A stretch of 64,000 nt of DNA from Pirellulales bacterium. GTDB taxonomy: Bacteria; Planctomycetota; Planctomycetia; Pirellulales; Thermoguttaceae. This document shows positions 43,290 to 51,587 of this stretch, piece by piece (positions within the stretch are counted from its first letter, which is position 1; the number at the start of each line of letters is the position of its first letter). The translations under genes were made by a program, and so were the position numbers. The DNA lies in assembly GCA_016936015.1 (NCBI GenBank), contig JAFGPV010000146.1, forward strand, positions 62,001 through 126,000, read 5' to 3'. The notes under the pieces were generated by a model. The model was given only the letters and a program-made list of their open reading frames with translations, was not told where the DNA came from and did no database searches.

Positions 43290-46085
43290 ATGGCCAAGAA
43301 GCGTACCTCAAAAAAAAGTGGCTCCACGCCGGTCAAGACAATCCGGCATAAGGACAAACGAAAGAATATCCCGACCGAGGAATTGCGCGACTTTGTGACG
43401 GAGGAGGAGCAAACGCCGAAGACGATGCTCTATCCGCGCGATCCGTCGCTCGATCCGCAACTTGTCTGGCAGGGCAAGGACCAGCAGGATCGGGAAGACC
43501 TGGCCGTCCCCGTGGTGCCGATTTACATCCAGGAGAAGATTCATCCCCAGGCGATTATCGACGACCTGCGCCGCAATCTCCCCTCTCCTTCCGGGAGAGG
43601 GGCCGGGGGTGAGGGCGGCGTGCAAACCCAACTCGATCTATTTGCCGACTTCAACGGCCTGCCCGAGGAGTTCGACCAGCGGGTGGATTTTTACCATCAC
43701 GACGGGAATTGGTCGAACCGGATGATTTTGGGTGATTCGCTGTTGGTGATGACCAGCTTGGCGGAGAAGGAGGGGCTGAAGGGGAAGGTGCAGTGTATTT
43801 ACATCGACCCGCCCTACGGGATCAAGTTCGGCTCGAATTGGCAGGTGAGCACCCGCAAGCGCGACGTGAAGGACGGCAAGGTCGAGGATGCCTCCCGGCA
43901 GCCGGAACAGGTGCGGGCGTTCCGCGATACGTGGAAATTGGGTATCCATTCGTACTTGGCGTATTTGCGTGATCGGTTGGTGGTCGCACGAGAATTACTG
44001 ACCGAGACGGGCAGTGTGTTTGTGCAGATTGGGGATGAGAATGTGCACCTTGTGCGGAGCTTGCTCGATGAGGTGTTCGGGGCGGAGAACTTCGCCGGAA
44101 TCATTTCCTTCTACAAGACGGCATCGCAGAGCACAATCGGCATTCCGTCGATCGTTGATTATTTAATCGTCTACGCAAAGCAAAAGGAACATCAGAAACT
44201 ACGTCCATTGCTCAGACTCAAACAACCAGGAGACCGTGGAGCGAAGCAATATTTATTTTTGATATCTCCCGATTTCAAGACCGTTCGTCGAATGACTACG
44301 AGTGAGATTGAAGGTTCGGAAACAATACCGAATGGATGGAAGGTTTGTGCCCTGGGACCAACAACTTCCCAGGGGTATCAGGCAAACCGAAGCGGTCCCT
44401 ACGTGTTTGAGGGCGAGACATTCCATCCAAGCAGTGGACGACATTGGAGTCTCAATCCGTCAACCGGAATGGAGATGGATCGACTGGCACGGCTCGGTCG
44501 CCTCAGAAAGGCTGGGGACGGACTGCGGTCAATCTTGCTGGCCGAAGATAATCCGACGACATCGCTCGACAACGTCTGGATGGACACCGGCACCGGCAGT
44601 TTCACCGAGGATCAAGTTTATGTTGTCCAAACAACAACGAAAGCAATCGAGCGTTGCCTCCTAATGACCACTGACCCCGGCGACTTGGTTCTTGATCCGA
44701 CGTGCGGGAGCGGGACGACGGCTTATGTGGCGGAGCAGTGGGGGCGGCGGTGGATTACTTGCGATACGAGCCGGGTGGCGTTGGCGTTGGCGCGGACCCG
44801 GTTGATGGCGGCCAAGTATCCGTACTATTATCTGGCCGGCGATTATCCGCAGATTACGCAGATTAACGCAGATGAAGAGATCAAAAATTATCTGCGAAAA
44901 TCTGCGAAATCTGCGAATGATTCCCCCTCCGACATCCGGCAGGGATTTGTTTACAAGCGGGTGCCGCACGTGACGCTGAAGAGCATTGCCAACAACCCGG
45001 ACATCAAGGAAGGGATGACGCGGGCGGAGATCGACGCGGCCATTGCCCGGCACGCCGAAACCGAAACGCTATTCGATCAGCCATACGAGGATAAGAAGAC
45101 GGTGCGCGTCAGCGGCCCCTTCACCGTCGAATCACTCAGCCCGCACCGGACAATCAGTGTCGAGGAGAAGAAGCAGCGTTCGGAAGAGGGCAAGAACGGC
45201 TGGAAAATGAAGGTGATCGGCCCGGACGATTTTGCCACGATGATCTTGGACAACCTCCGCAAGGCGGGCGTGCAGAATACGATTAAAGGTGAGCGTCTGA
45301 AATTTGATTTGCTTGAACCCTTCGCGGGAGAATGGATTCACGCCCAAGGGCGCTACACCGAGAAGGACGGCACGGAGCGCCGGGCCGCAATCTGCATCGG
45401 CCCGGAATACGGGACCGTCGGGGCGGCACTCATCAAGGAAGCGGCCAAAGAAGCAGTACGGGGCATCGGCTTCGACATACTACTGGTCTGCGGCTTCGCC
45501 TTCGACCCGCACGTCTCAGAAGAAAAGAAGCGATATGGAAAACTGACCGTTTTAACCCCCCGCATGAACAATGACTTGACGATGGGAGACGAGTTCCTGA
45601 AGAAGACTGGAGCGGGGAACCTGTTCATGGAGTTCGGCGAACCCGACGTGGAGATACGGAGAATCAATCCGCAGATTACGCAGATGGACGCAGATAAGAA
45701 GAAAGACAAAAAGAAGATACAAGCAGAGAATCTGTGTAAATCCGTGCAATCTGCGGACCAAATCGTGGTCGAAATCAAGGGCCTGGACGTGTACGATCCG
45801 ACCACCGGGCAGATCCGCAACTCCTCGACCGACGACATCGCCTGCTGGTTCATCGACACCGACTACAACGGCGAGAGTTTCTTCGTCCGCCACGCCTACT
45901 TCACCGGCGCGGAGGAGCCCTACGTGAAGCTGAAGCGGGCGCTGAGGGCCGAGATCGACGAAGCCGCCTGGTCGGCCCTGTATTCGACCGTCAGCCGCCC
46001 CTTCGACCGGCCCGAGACGGGCAAGATCGCCGTGAAGGTCATCAACCACTACGGCGACGAGGTGCTCAAGGTGTACGAGGTTTGA
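43290..46085 (+). CDS. Site-specific DNA methyltransferase (type III Mod-like), with in-frame repeats
   Basis: 931 residues from the ATG at 43290; GTG at 43278, overlapping the upstream stop, is an alternative. It is a beta-class amino-methyltransferase: catalytic motif DPPYGIKF at about 173-180 precedes SAM motif DPTCGSGTTAYVAEQWGRRW (about 469-488), and IDPPYG is intact. The N-terminal part (NIPTEELRDFV, MLYPRDPSLDPQ) is typical for the family. The target-recognition region lies in the long segment between the motifs (about 265-435). Three repeat blocks are in frame: 43579-43619 (a Gly-rich insert), 44847-44917 (YPQITQINADEE...), and 45668-45757 (NPQITQMDADKKK...). None breaks the catalytic motifs, so the enzyme may still work. 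Confidence 0.85.
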   Translation: MAKKRTSKKSGSTPVKTIRHKDKRKNIPTEELRDFVTEEEQTPKTMLYPRDPSLDPQLVWQGKDQQDREDLAVPVVPIYIQEKIHPQAIIDDLRRNLPSPSGRGAGGEGGVQTQLDLFADFNGLPEEFDQRVDFYHHDGNWSNRMILGDSLLVMTSLAEKEGLKGKVQCIYIDPPYGIKFGSNWQVSTRKRDVKDGKVEDASRQPEQVRAFRDTWKLGIHSYLAYLRDRLVVARELLTETGSVFVQIGDENVHLVRSLLDEVFGAENFAGIISFYKTASQSTIGIPSIVDYLIVYAKQKEHQKLRPLLRLKQPGDRGAKQYLFLISPDFKTVRRMTTSEIEGSETIPNGWKVCALGPTTSQGYQANRSGPYVFEGETFHPSSGRHWSLNPSTGMEMDRLARLGRLRKAGDGLRSILLAEDNPTTSLDNVWMDTGTGSFTEDQVYVVQTTTKAIERCLLMTTDPGDLVLDPTCGSGTTAYVAEQWGRRWITCDTSRVALALARTRLMAAKYPYYYLAGDYPQITQINADEEIKNYLRKSAKSANDSPSDIRQGFVYKRVPHVTLKSIANNPDIKEGMTRAEIDAAIARHAETETLFDQPYEDKKTVRVSGPFTVESLSPHRTISVEEKKQRSEEGKNGWKMKVIGPDDFATMILDNLRKAGVQNTIKGERLKFDLLEPFAGEWIHAQGRYTEKDGTERRAAICIGPEYGTVGAALIKEAAKEAVRGIGFDILLVCGFAFDPHVSEEKKRYGKLTVLTPRMNNDLTMGDEFLKKTGAGNLFMEFGEPDVEIRRINPQITQMDADKKKDKKKIQAENLCKSVQSADQIVVEIKGLDVYDPTTGQIRNSSTDDIACWFIDTDYNGESFFVRHAYFTGAEEPYVKLKRALRAEIDEAAWSALYSTVSRPFDRPETGKIAVKVINHYGDEVLKVYEV
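43579..43619. repeat. Family A partial repeat inside mod
   Basis: CTCCCCTCTCCTTCCGGGAG and AGGGGCCGGGGGTGAGGGCG are one arm of the family A element. In frame they encode SPSGRGAGGEGG in the N-terminal region, upstream of the catalytic motifs. Confidence 0.75.
44847..44917. repeat. Family E repeat inside mod (CGCAGATTACGCAGATTAAC)
   Basis: CCGCAGATTACGCAGATTAA pairs imperfectly with the ATCTGCGAAAATCTGCGAAA segment that follows. It encodes PQITQINADEEIKNYLRKSA in frame after the SAM motif. A second copy lies at 45668-45757. Confidence 0.8.
45668..45757. repeat. Family E repeat inside mod, second copy
   Basis: TCCGCAGATTACGCAGATGG ... AATCTGTGTAAATCCGTGCA followed by ATCTGCGGA encodes PQITQMDADKKKDKKK and a following Gln/Ala/Cys-rich segment in the C-terminal region. 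It is about 90 bases long, and its length keeps the frame. Confidence 0.8.
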
Positions 46086-46256
46086 TTGCAGGCTTATCCG
46101 CTGAAGCAGGACCGGAAAGAAACAAATGCTTAATTTCCCCATGAAATACATTTCCACGAGATCACGGTTGTGGCCCCGTTGACTGGACCATCGGCCGTGT
46201 AATGATGATGTTGCAACTCCAATGTCTTTGAAGTGGTTTTTTCTTCGGGAGGTTTT

Positions 46257-46523
46257 ATGTCCCCCTCGGATCCCTTGCCACCCATGGAACCCCGCCCGCA
46301 GGAACTGAAGGCGGCGATGAAGGCCTTTCGGAAGCGATTGAAACTGACCCGGCTGGATGACCAATCGCGGCTGGGCGTCGGTCCGATGAGCAGCGGCCGC
46401 GAGTCGGGAATCGTGGCCATCACGCCGCCGAACCAATTCTCACAGGCGGTTTGGGACGAACTGGTCCGGCAAGGCAAACTCAAGACGTCGGGTGATGGTC
46501 TCTACGAACTGAGCCAACCCTAG
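46257..46523 (+). CDS. Small conserved hypothetical protein
   Basis: 88 residues from the ATG at 46257, with GGGAGG five to ten bases upstream. Pro-rich N-terminus, then a charged helix (ELKAAMKAFRKRLKLTRLDD), then IVAITPPNQFSQAVWDELVRQGKL ending GLYEL. The last part looks like a compact winged-helix-like unit. Similar short proteins are found in planctomycetes. Function unknown. It lies 171 bases after mod and may be independent of it. Confidence 0.65.
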   Translation: MSPSDPLPPMEPRPQELKAAMKAFRKRLKLTRLDDQSRLGVGPMSSGRESGIVAITPPNQFSQAVWDELVRQGKLKTSGDGLYELSQP

Positions 46524-46621
46524 GAGAAGAAACCCAGCACGGCTCGGTAACTGGCAACCAGGAGGGATTCTCTGTAGAATACCTCTTTTACACCATCTCT
46601 CAATCTAACCCTTAATTCCCC

Positions 46622-47929
46622 ATGCCTTGGTTCACGGAAAAATCGGATTGCATTTCTCCACAGCGGCTGGAAGAATTGATGCGGCAAACGGTTGCCGAGT
46701 CGCGGGAACGGATCTGCCGCAACCCGCGGCGGGTGCTGCTGCTGCCGCCGGACATCACCCGGGCGCACAGCGGGGCCGGGCGGATGACCGAAATCGTCTA
46801 TCACCTCCTGGCCCAGTCGGCCGAGGTCCACGTCATCCCCACGCTCGGCCAGCACATTCCCCACACCCCCGAGCAGAACCGCTTCATGTTCGGCTCGATC
46901 CCCGAGGAGCGGATCCATCCTCACGATTGGCGCGGCGGCTGCGTGACCCTCGGCGAGATCCCCGCGGAACTGGTCAAACAGACGACCGGCGGGGCGGCCG
47001 ATTGGCCCATTCCCGTCGAACTGAATCGGATGCTGATGGAAGAGTCCTGGGACCTGATCGTCCACCTCGGCCACGTCGTGCCGCACGAGGTGCTGGGATT
47101 CGCCAACCACAACAAGAATTATTTCATCGGCGTGGGCGGCAAGGAGATGATCTGCGCCGCGCACATGGCCGCCGCCTGTTACGGCATCGAGAACAACCTG
47201 GGCGCGCTGGTCACGCCGCTAAGGGCCTGCTTTAACCAGGCCGAAGAACAATTCCTCGGCCGCCTGCCCGACGTCTACGTCCAACTGGTGCTGGCCCGCA
47301 ATCCGCAGGGCGAGTTGGTCCACACGGGCGTGTTCGTCGGCGACGACCTGGAGACCTACCTTGAGGCCGCCCGGCTGTCGCGTGGGCAGAACATCACCGT
47401 GCTGGACGAACCGCTCAACAAAGTCGTCTGCGTAATGCAGGGCGACGAGTTCTACAGCACCTGGGTGGCCAACAAGGCGGTGTACCGCACGCGGATGGCC
47501 CTGGCCGACGGCGGCGAACTGCTGGTCCTCGCCCCGGGCCTGAAACGCTTCGGCGAGCAGCCGGAAGTGGACGAGCTGATCCGCAAGTACGGCTATTGCG
47601 GAACCCCGGCCGTGATGGAGGCCTACCGCCGCGATCCGCAACTGCGGGATTTCTCCCACGCCGCGGCCCACCTGATCCACGGCTCCTCGGAAGGCCGATT
47701 CCACATCACCTACGCCCCGGGCGATATGACCCGGGAGGAGATCGAAAGCGTCCACTTCGGCTACGCCGATCTCCAACAGATGCTCAAGCGGTATCCCATC
47801 GACCAATTGAAAGAAGGCTTCAACACCCTGCCCGACGGCGAGACGATCTATTTCATCCCCACCCCGTCCGCCGGCCTGTGGTCCACGCGGCAGCGGCTCT
47901 ACGGCCGGCCCTCGGGATTCGCGGAATAA
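46622..47929 (+). CDS. LarA-family (DUF2088) protein, lactate racemase-like
   Basis: 435 residues. The family uses a nickel-pincer nucleotide cofactor for racemisation or epimerisation of hydroxyacids. Motifs: LLPPDITRAHSGAG (family DxTRxxP region), PTLGQHIPHT (family GxHxP region), and VHLGHVVPHEVLGFANHNKN followed by YFIGVGGKEM. Substrate may be lactate or another hydroxyacid or sugar acid (a mannonate epimerase-like member is possible). No larB, larC or larE maturation genes are in the window. The start ATG at 46622 fits. It converges with the membrane-protein gene at 47942. Confidence 0.8.
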   Translation: MPWFTEKSDCISPQRLEELMRQTVAESRERICRNPRRVLLLPPDITRAHSGAGRMTEIVYHLLAQSAEVHVIPTLGQHIPHTPEQNRFMFGSIPEERIHPHDWRGGCVTLGEIPAELVKQTTGGAADWPIPVELNRMLMEESWDLIVHLGHVVPHEVLGFANHNKNYFIGVGGKEMICAAHMAAACYGIENNLGALVTPLRACFNQAEEQFLGRLPDVYVQLVLARNPQGELVHTGVFVGDDLETYLEAARLSRGQNITVLDEPLNKVVCVMQGDEFYSTWVANKAVYRTRMALADGGELLVLAPGLKRFGEQPEVDELIRKYGYCGTPAVMEAYRRDPQLRDFSHAAAHLIHGSSEGRFHITYAPGDMTREEIESVHFGYADLQQMLKRYPIDQLKEGFNTLPDGETIYFIPTPSAGLWSTRQRLYGRPSGFAE

Positions 47930-47941
47930 GTTCCGTTTTTC

Positions 47942-48403
47942 TTAATAAAACCGGCACATTACAAACGCATACATTAAAAGAATCAGTGTTCCGGCGGCCG
48001 AGATTCCCCGAACACACCACGGGGACATCTTCTTCATACACAGCAACCAGACGCCGACGCTGGACAGGGCGCTGACTATGGCGCCGTGATACAGAAGTTC
48101 CCCGGCTTCCAGGGCGCCCCTGCCGCAGACGACTAAAAAGGCGCACCAGGCCCCCACCAGAAGAAAATAGAGCAGGCTCGTCTTGGTCCGCGAGAGGCCG
48201 AAGAGTTCCAACAGGCAATACGCCCCCGCCATGCTTGCTCCCACCGTCCCGAAGACCAGTCCGACAATATAAGGGTCATCGGAACGGAACGGATTCTCCC
48301 ATTCCATGATTTGGCTGACTATCCATCCCGAAACAACTAATGTGGCAAACGACAGCCATGCTCGAAAAAACATCCGAGAAAGGAAGATCACGGTTGATCT
48401 CAT
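47942..48403 (-). CDS. Four-span membrane protein of unknown function
   Basis: 153 residues; ATG at 48401-48403 with a near-perfect AGGAGGTGATTC site ending three bases upstream. Four membrane spans are visible: RAWLSFATLVVSGWIVSQI, YIVGLVFGTVGASMAGAYCL, LLYFLLVGAWCAFLVVCG, and HGAIVSALSSVGVWLLC, with a fifth hydrophobic stretch near the C-terminus (GTLILLMYAFVMC). No family motif recognised. Confidence 0.65.
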   Translation of the reverse strand: MRSTVIFLSRMFFRAWLSFATLVVSGWIVSQIMEWENPFRSDDPYIVGLVFGTVGASMAGAYCLLELFGLSRTKTSLLYFLLVGAWCAFLVVCGRGALEAGELLYHGAIVSALSSVGVWLLCMKKMSPWCVRGISAAGTLILLMYAFVMCRFY

Positions 48404-48528
48404 TGAATCACCTCCTGAAACGGCAGAGGTACACTCCACTTGTTGGCGAAATTCGTCAGGTTTTATAACGCCGGAAAGAGAAAAGCGGAAAACGCCTTCC
48501 CGGCAAAGATGTTATGCTGAAGCATAAC

Positions 48529-48834
48529 CTACGGAGCTTCCACGCGGTGTTTCCAATAATCGGGATCGCGGTGGAGGTGCATCACGGCAACGACCACGAT
48601 GTCCTTGGGTTCGAGGACATAAAGAATCCCGAAAGGGAATCGGTGAACCAAATGACACCGAACGTCAGCATAAATAAATCCAAAAGATTCCGGCGCTTGG
48701 CAGATTCGGAGAAGAGCCGAGTCGATTTCGTCGAGAAATTCATCTCCCAATCCGGGTCTTTGTTGCTCGTACCAATCCGCAGCCTGGATCAGTTCCGCCT
48801 CCGCTTCGGAATGATATCCTAAGATTTTCGGCAA
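48529..48834 (-). CDS. RelE/ParE-family toxin
   Basis: 101 residues from a TTG start at 48832-48834, preceded by GGGAGAG, giving PKILGYHSEAEAELIQAADW. It overlaps the antitoxin gene by 16 bases. The RelE/ParE plasmid-stabilisation fold is indicated by AEAELIQAADWYEQQRPGLG, FLDEIDSALLRI, and the C-terminal HRFPFGILYVLE and VMHLHRDPDYW strands. These toxins act on ribosome-bound mRNA (RelE) or DNA gyrase (ParE); the RPGLGxEFLxEI pattern is more ParE-like. Read with the neighbour, it is a type II toxin-antitoxin pair. Confidence 0.8.
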   Translation of the reverse strand: MPKILGYHSEAEAELIQAADWYEQQRPGLGDEFLDEIDSALLRICQAPESFGFIYADVRCHLVHRFPFGILYVLEPKDIVVVAVMHLHRDPDYWKHRVEAP

Positions 48835-49061
48835 CGAACGCTCTCCCGGGCACGATGCATGACCTCTTCGGCGGGAACGGGCTGTACTTTTCCCTCCCTG
48901 ATTTCCTCCGCCCGGCGCTTGGCGACCTCCATCCATTGGGCCTGGGCGTCGGGGGTTTCGGTTTCGTCGAGGCTCTCGATCAGTTTCTTGGCCAGCAAGG
49001 CCCGGGAAGAATTGGGCAGCCCGAGCAGTTCCACAGCCAGGCGTTCGAGTTGGGTAGACAT
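48819..49061 (-). CDS. Addiction-module antitoxin
   Basis: 80 residues, upstream of and overlapping the toxin gene. It is a short helical protein of the addiction-module family (LLGLPNSSRALLAKKLIESLDE, then WMEVAKRRAEEIREGKVQPV), in which the C-terminal half typically wraps the toxin. The typical gene order (antitoxin first) is kept. The antitoxin probably represses its own promoter in 49062-49140. Confidence 0.8.
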   Translation of the reverse strand: MSTQLERLAVELLGLPNSSRALLAKKLIESLDETETPDAQAQWMEVAKRRAEEIREGKVQPVPAEEVMHRARESVRCRKS

Positions 49062-49142
49062 AACGCCATCCTTTCCCCTTCGATTATACTTACCTTTCCG
49101 CCTTAAAACAAGTTTGGCCTGCCGTATAGCGACGGTTTACAC

Positions 49143-49228
49143 CCTCGTAGACGCGGCATCTTGCCGCGTCTTGGGAATCGGGTTTTCTCTTTTTCTTGGC
49201 AGGAAGCGGCAGGATGCCGCTTCTACGT
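49143..49228. repeat. Family D repeats (GCGGCATCTTGCCGC and GCGGCAGGATGCCGC)
   Basis: Two palindromic units, at 49149-49167 and 49203-49227, face each other across a T-rich spacer, forming a composite stem. They lie upstream of the antitoxin gene (outside its coding region) and resemble the pair at 38812-38893. Confidence 0.75.
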
Positions 49229-49294
49229 TGTCCCTTGCCGCTTATCGATAAAATTGATAGGATTTTCCTAAAGAGGACCACGAAGAATCGAATG

Positions 49295-49366
49295 TTTAGC
49301 CCCGGCACTTGTGCCGGGCGGAGGGCGTTGTCCCCCGCACTCCCGGCACAAGTGCCGGGGCTAAAC
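49295..49366. repeat. Family C repeat, intergenic copy
   Basis: TTTAGCCCCGGCACTTGTGC ... GCACAAGTGCCGGGGCTAAA is a full inverted repeat with inner palindromes. The same element, lacking only the outer TTTAGCCC flank on its left side, lies in the 5' end of the fusion gene at 8569-8633. The 355-base gap 49062-49416 holds only repeats and the promoters. Confidence 0.8.
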
Positions 49367-49416
49367 GCCTTCGATCTGATGTGCTCTTCATTGGTCACTT
49401 CAAAGAGGAGCGGAAC

Positions 49417-50085
49417 ATGGGACGCTATCAGGTGGCCGCCGTCGCCCGGCCCGAAAACTGGCAGCCGGATTGCCTCGACGACGTGCCCTTGGAACTGGCC
49501 GGCCCGGTCGAAGTGCTCGGCGAAGCGGACGATCTGTTCGCGGCGGTCGAGCAGGCCGTCTCTCACAACGAAAGCCCGTCGGCCCGGCAGCGGATGCGCT
49601 GGGCCGTGGTGGTCGAACCCGGCGCGCACGGCCGGATCTGGCCGGCGGCCCGGCTCTGCACGCCGCTCTGCTACAAGGTGACCGCCATCTGGTGGCCCGA
49701 GGGCTGGAACCCGCACACGCCCCTGGACGTGCCCAACTGCGTCTGGCAGGACCAGGGCCGGACCAGCGGCCAGTGGCTGAACTACGACGAGGCCGAGGCG
49801 GCCGTCCGGGGACTCAACCAGCAGTGCATGAACACGCCCGGCACGACCTGGTACGTCGTGGTGGCCGTGGAAAACGAGCCCTTCTCCCAAACCATCTCCT
49901 ACGATCAATCGGGCACGGAGACGACCGTCGAGGTCCGCCGCATCCACGTCATCCGCCCCAAGGACGGCGGCACGGGCGACTGCACCTACTGCCCCGCCCG
50001 CGACTTCCCCTGCGCCAAGACCGCCTGGACCAGCCAGGCCCAAACCGTCACCGCCCAGCGGAGCCGCGTGCCGGAAGAGGAGTGA
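49417..50085 (+). CDS. Hypothetical protein with C-terminal Cys pairs
   Basis: 222 residues from the ATG at 49417, preceded by GAGGAG. Soluble, with no signal peptide. It has two Trp/Pro-rich stretches, YKVTAIWWPEGWNPHTPLD and CVWQDQGRTSGQWLNYDEAE, then VVAVENEPFSQTISYDQ, and a C-terminal CTYCPARDFPC Cys cluster that may bind zinc. No known family identified. Its gene precedes the serpin-like gene by 95 bases on the same strand, so they may be co-transcribed. Confidence 0.6.
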   Translation: MGRYQVAAVARPENWQPDCLDDVPLELAGPVEVLGEADDLFAAVEQAVSHNESPSARQRMRWAVVVEPGAHGRIWPAARLCTPLCYKVTAIWWPEGWNPHTPLDVPNCVWQDQGRTSGQWLNYDEAEAAVRGLNQQCMNTPGTTWYVVVAVENEPFSQTISYDQSGTETTVEVRRIHVIRPKDGGTGDCTYCPARDFPCAKTAWTSQAQTVTAQRSRVPEEE

Positions 50086-50180
50086 TTCAATCCATTTCCG
50101 TTTAGCGGCCGCCGACACGGCGGCCGCCGTTGGACAGGTTGCCAACCTGTCCCACGATGATGTTCGGGGAGGAACATTCA

Positions 50181-51323
50181 ATGAAACGCTCGATTCTCGT
50201 TGGTTGCGTCGTGCTTCTGATCATTGTTGCGGCAGGCGTGGTTGGTTATCGCCTCATCCTCCGCCAAGGCAAGCCGTATCAGCCCCCAGCCGTGTCGTTC
50301 GACGGTCCTTCCGACAAACTCCAACGGACCGTCATTGTGCCCACGCTCGACACCCCAATGCCGCAAGGGAAAAACGTCATCTGGTGCGGCACGCTCCAAC
50401 TGGGCTGGAACCACCTGCAATCCGACGTCCTCCACGCCCCGCCGGCCATCCGCGGCGCCGAAGTCGTTGTAAAACGCCTCAACCGGGCAAAACTCGATGC
50501 GGACGATCTGCCGCCCGAGTCCAACTTGGCCATGGCTGGATTCATTAAAGACGGAATCGCGGAGAAAGTCGTTAAGGAAATGAAAGAACGGTTTCAAAAA
50601 GAGGTTCAATTTGAAAGGAAACTCGCTCCGAAATATATTCTTCTTTACTCATACCTCCAGGCACACTTACCCTTTACACTCCCTTTTTCTGAGACTCCTC
50701 TCGATTTATCTTTTCAGGATTCTGACGGGAAAGAGACTAAGGTAACTTCTTTTGGGATCCCAGTCGGCAACAAAGACCATAGCTTAATTCAACAAGTTCA
50801 ACTCCTCCACTTGATTCACAATAGTGAATCGCGTTGGGAAATGGGCGAATTTGTAGTCGATCTTGACCGGAATTCTAAGCCCAATCAGCTTGTCCTAGCC
50901 TGTGTTCCTCCGAAAGTGACACTGCTGGATACCCTCGAGTACGTCGAGAAAAAAACGCAAGAGTTTGCAGAAAAAAGCAAGGAACTAAACGGGACCGTTG
51001 AACCGTTTGCCCTCTGGGTGCCCAACATGAACTGGGAAATCCAGCACCGTTTTGCTGAATTGGAGGGGGAGAACAAAACGTTTATGATTCCTGGTTTTGA
51101 AGGTTACTATTTTCTTTTGGCCAAACAAACCGTTCATTTCCAACTGGACCGCTGTGGCGCTGCAATGGAGTCCACTTTTCAAGGAGTAGCGGCGGAAAGT
51201 TGTCCTGCTTATTGCGTGTTCGACCGCCCTTTCCTGCTGTACATGAAGAAGCGTGGCCGGGATCGGCCGTTTTTTGTGATGTGGGTGGACAACGCGGAAT
51301 TGCTTTCCCAGCCGGAAAAGTAG
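50181..51323 (+). CDS. Serpin-like membrane-anchored protein
   Basis: 380 residues from the ATG at 50181 with GGGGAGGAAC upstream. One N-terminal membrane span (SILVGCVVLLIIVAAGVVGY) anchors a large outer domain. The C-terminus resembles a serpin: QTVHFQLDRCGAAMES corresponds to the hinge before the reactive-centre loop, and CVFDRPFLLYMKKRGRDRPF to the final conserved strand (serpin pattern xFxxDRPFLFxI). Serpins inhibit serine or cysteine proteases. The hinge is only loosely kept (Gly-Ala-Ala, no GTEAAA run), so inhibition is uncertain. Distant similarity by eye only; it could be an unrelated alpha/beta fold. Confidence 0.5.
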   Translation: MKRSILVGCVVLLIIVAAGVVGYRLILRQGKPYQPPAVSFDGPSDKLQRTVIVPTLDTPMPQGKNVIWCGTLQLGWNHLQSDVLHAPPAIRGAEVVVKRLNRAKLDADDLPPESNLAMAGFIKDGIAEKVVKEMKERFQKEVQFERKLAPKYILLYSYLQAHLPFTLPFSETPLDLSFQDSDGKETKVTSFGIPVGNKDHSLIQQVQLLHLIHNSESRWEMGEFVVDLDRNSKPNQLVLACVPPKVTLLDTLEYVEKKTQEFAEKSKELNGTVEPFALWVPNMNWEIQHRFAELEGENKTFMIPGFEGYYFLLAKQTVHFQLDRCGAAMESTFQGVAAESCPAYCVFDRPFLLYMKKRGRDRPFFVMWVDNAELLSQPEK

Positions 51324-51587
51324 CCGGCACACGGAGTGTACCGGCTATTGCTCGTCTTTTTCCCCGCCTTCACCGATCCCATGCGATGGATTGTCTATAA
51401 TAAAAAACGTAATCCCGGGAACCATCAGGACGCATATTTGCTGTCGTCGCAAGCGGCCGAATTGAATGACCCCAAGTCGTGAGTTCTTTGCGTCGTGCTT
51501 CAAAGGCTGGATAGCACTCCGCTACCCTATCCCATCGAGTCCCTGAATCGTCGCCAGAAGACGCACAGACAAGAATCGGTCTGACCC

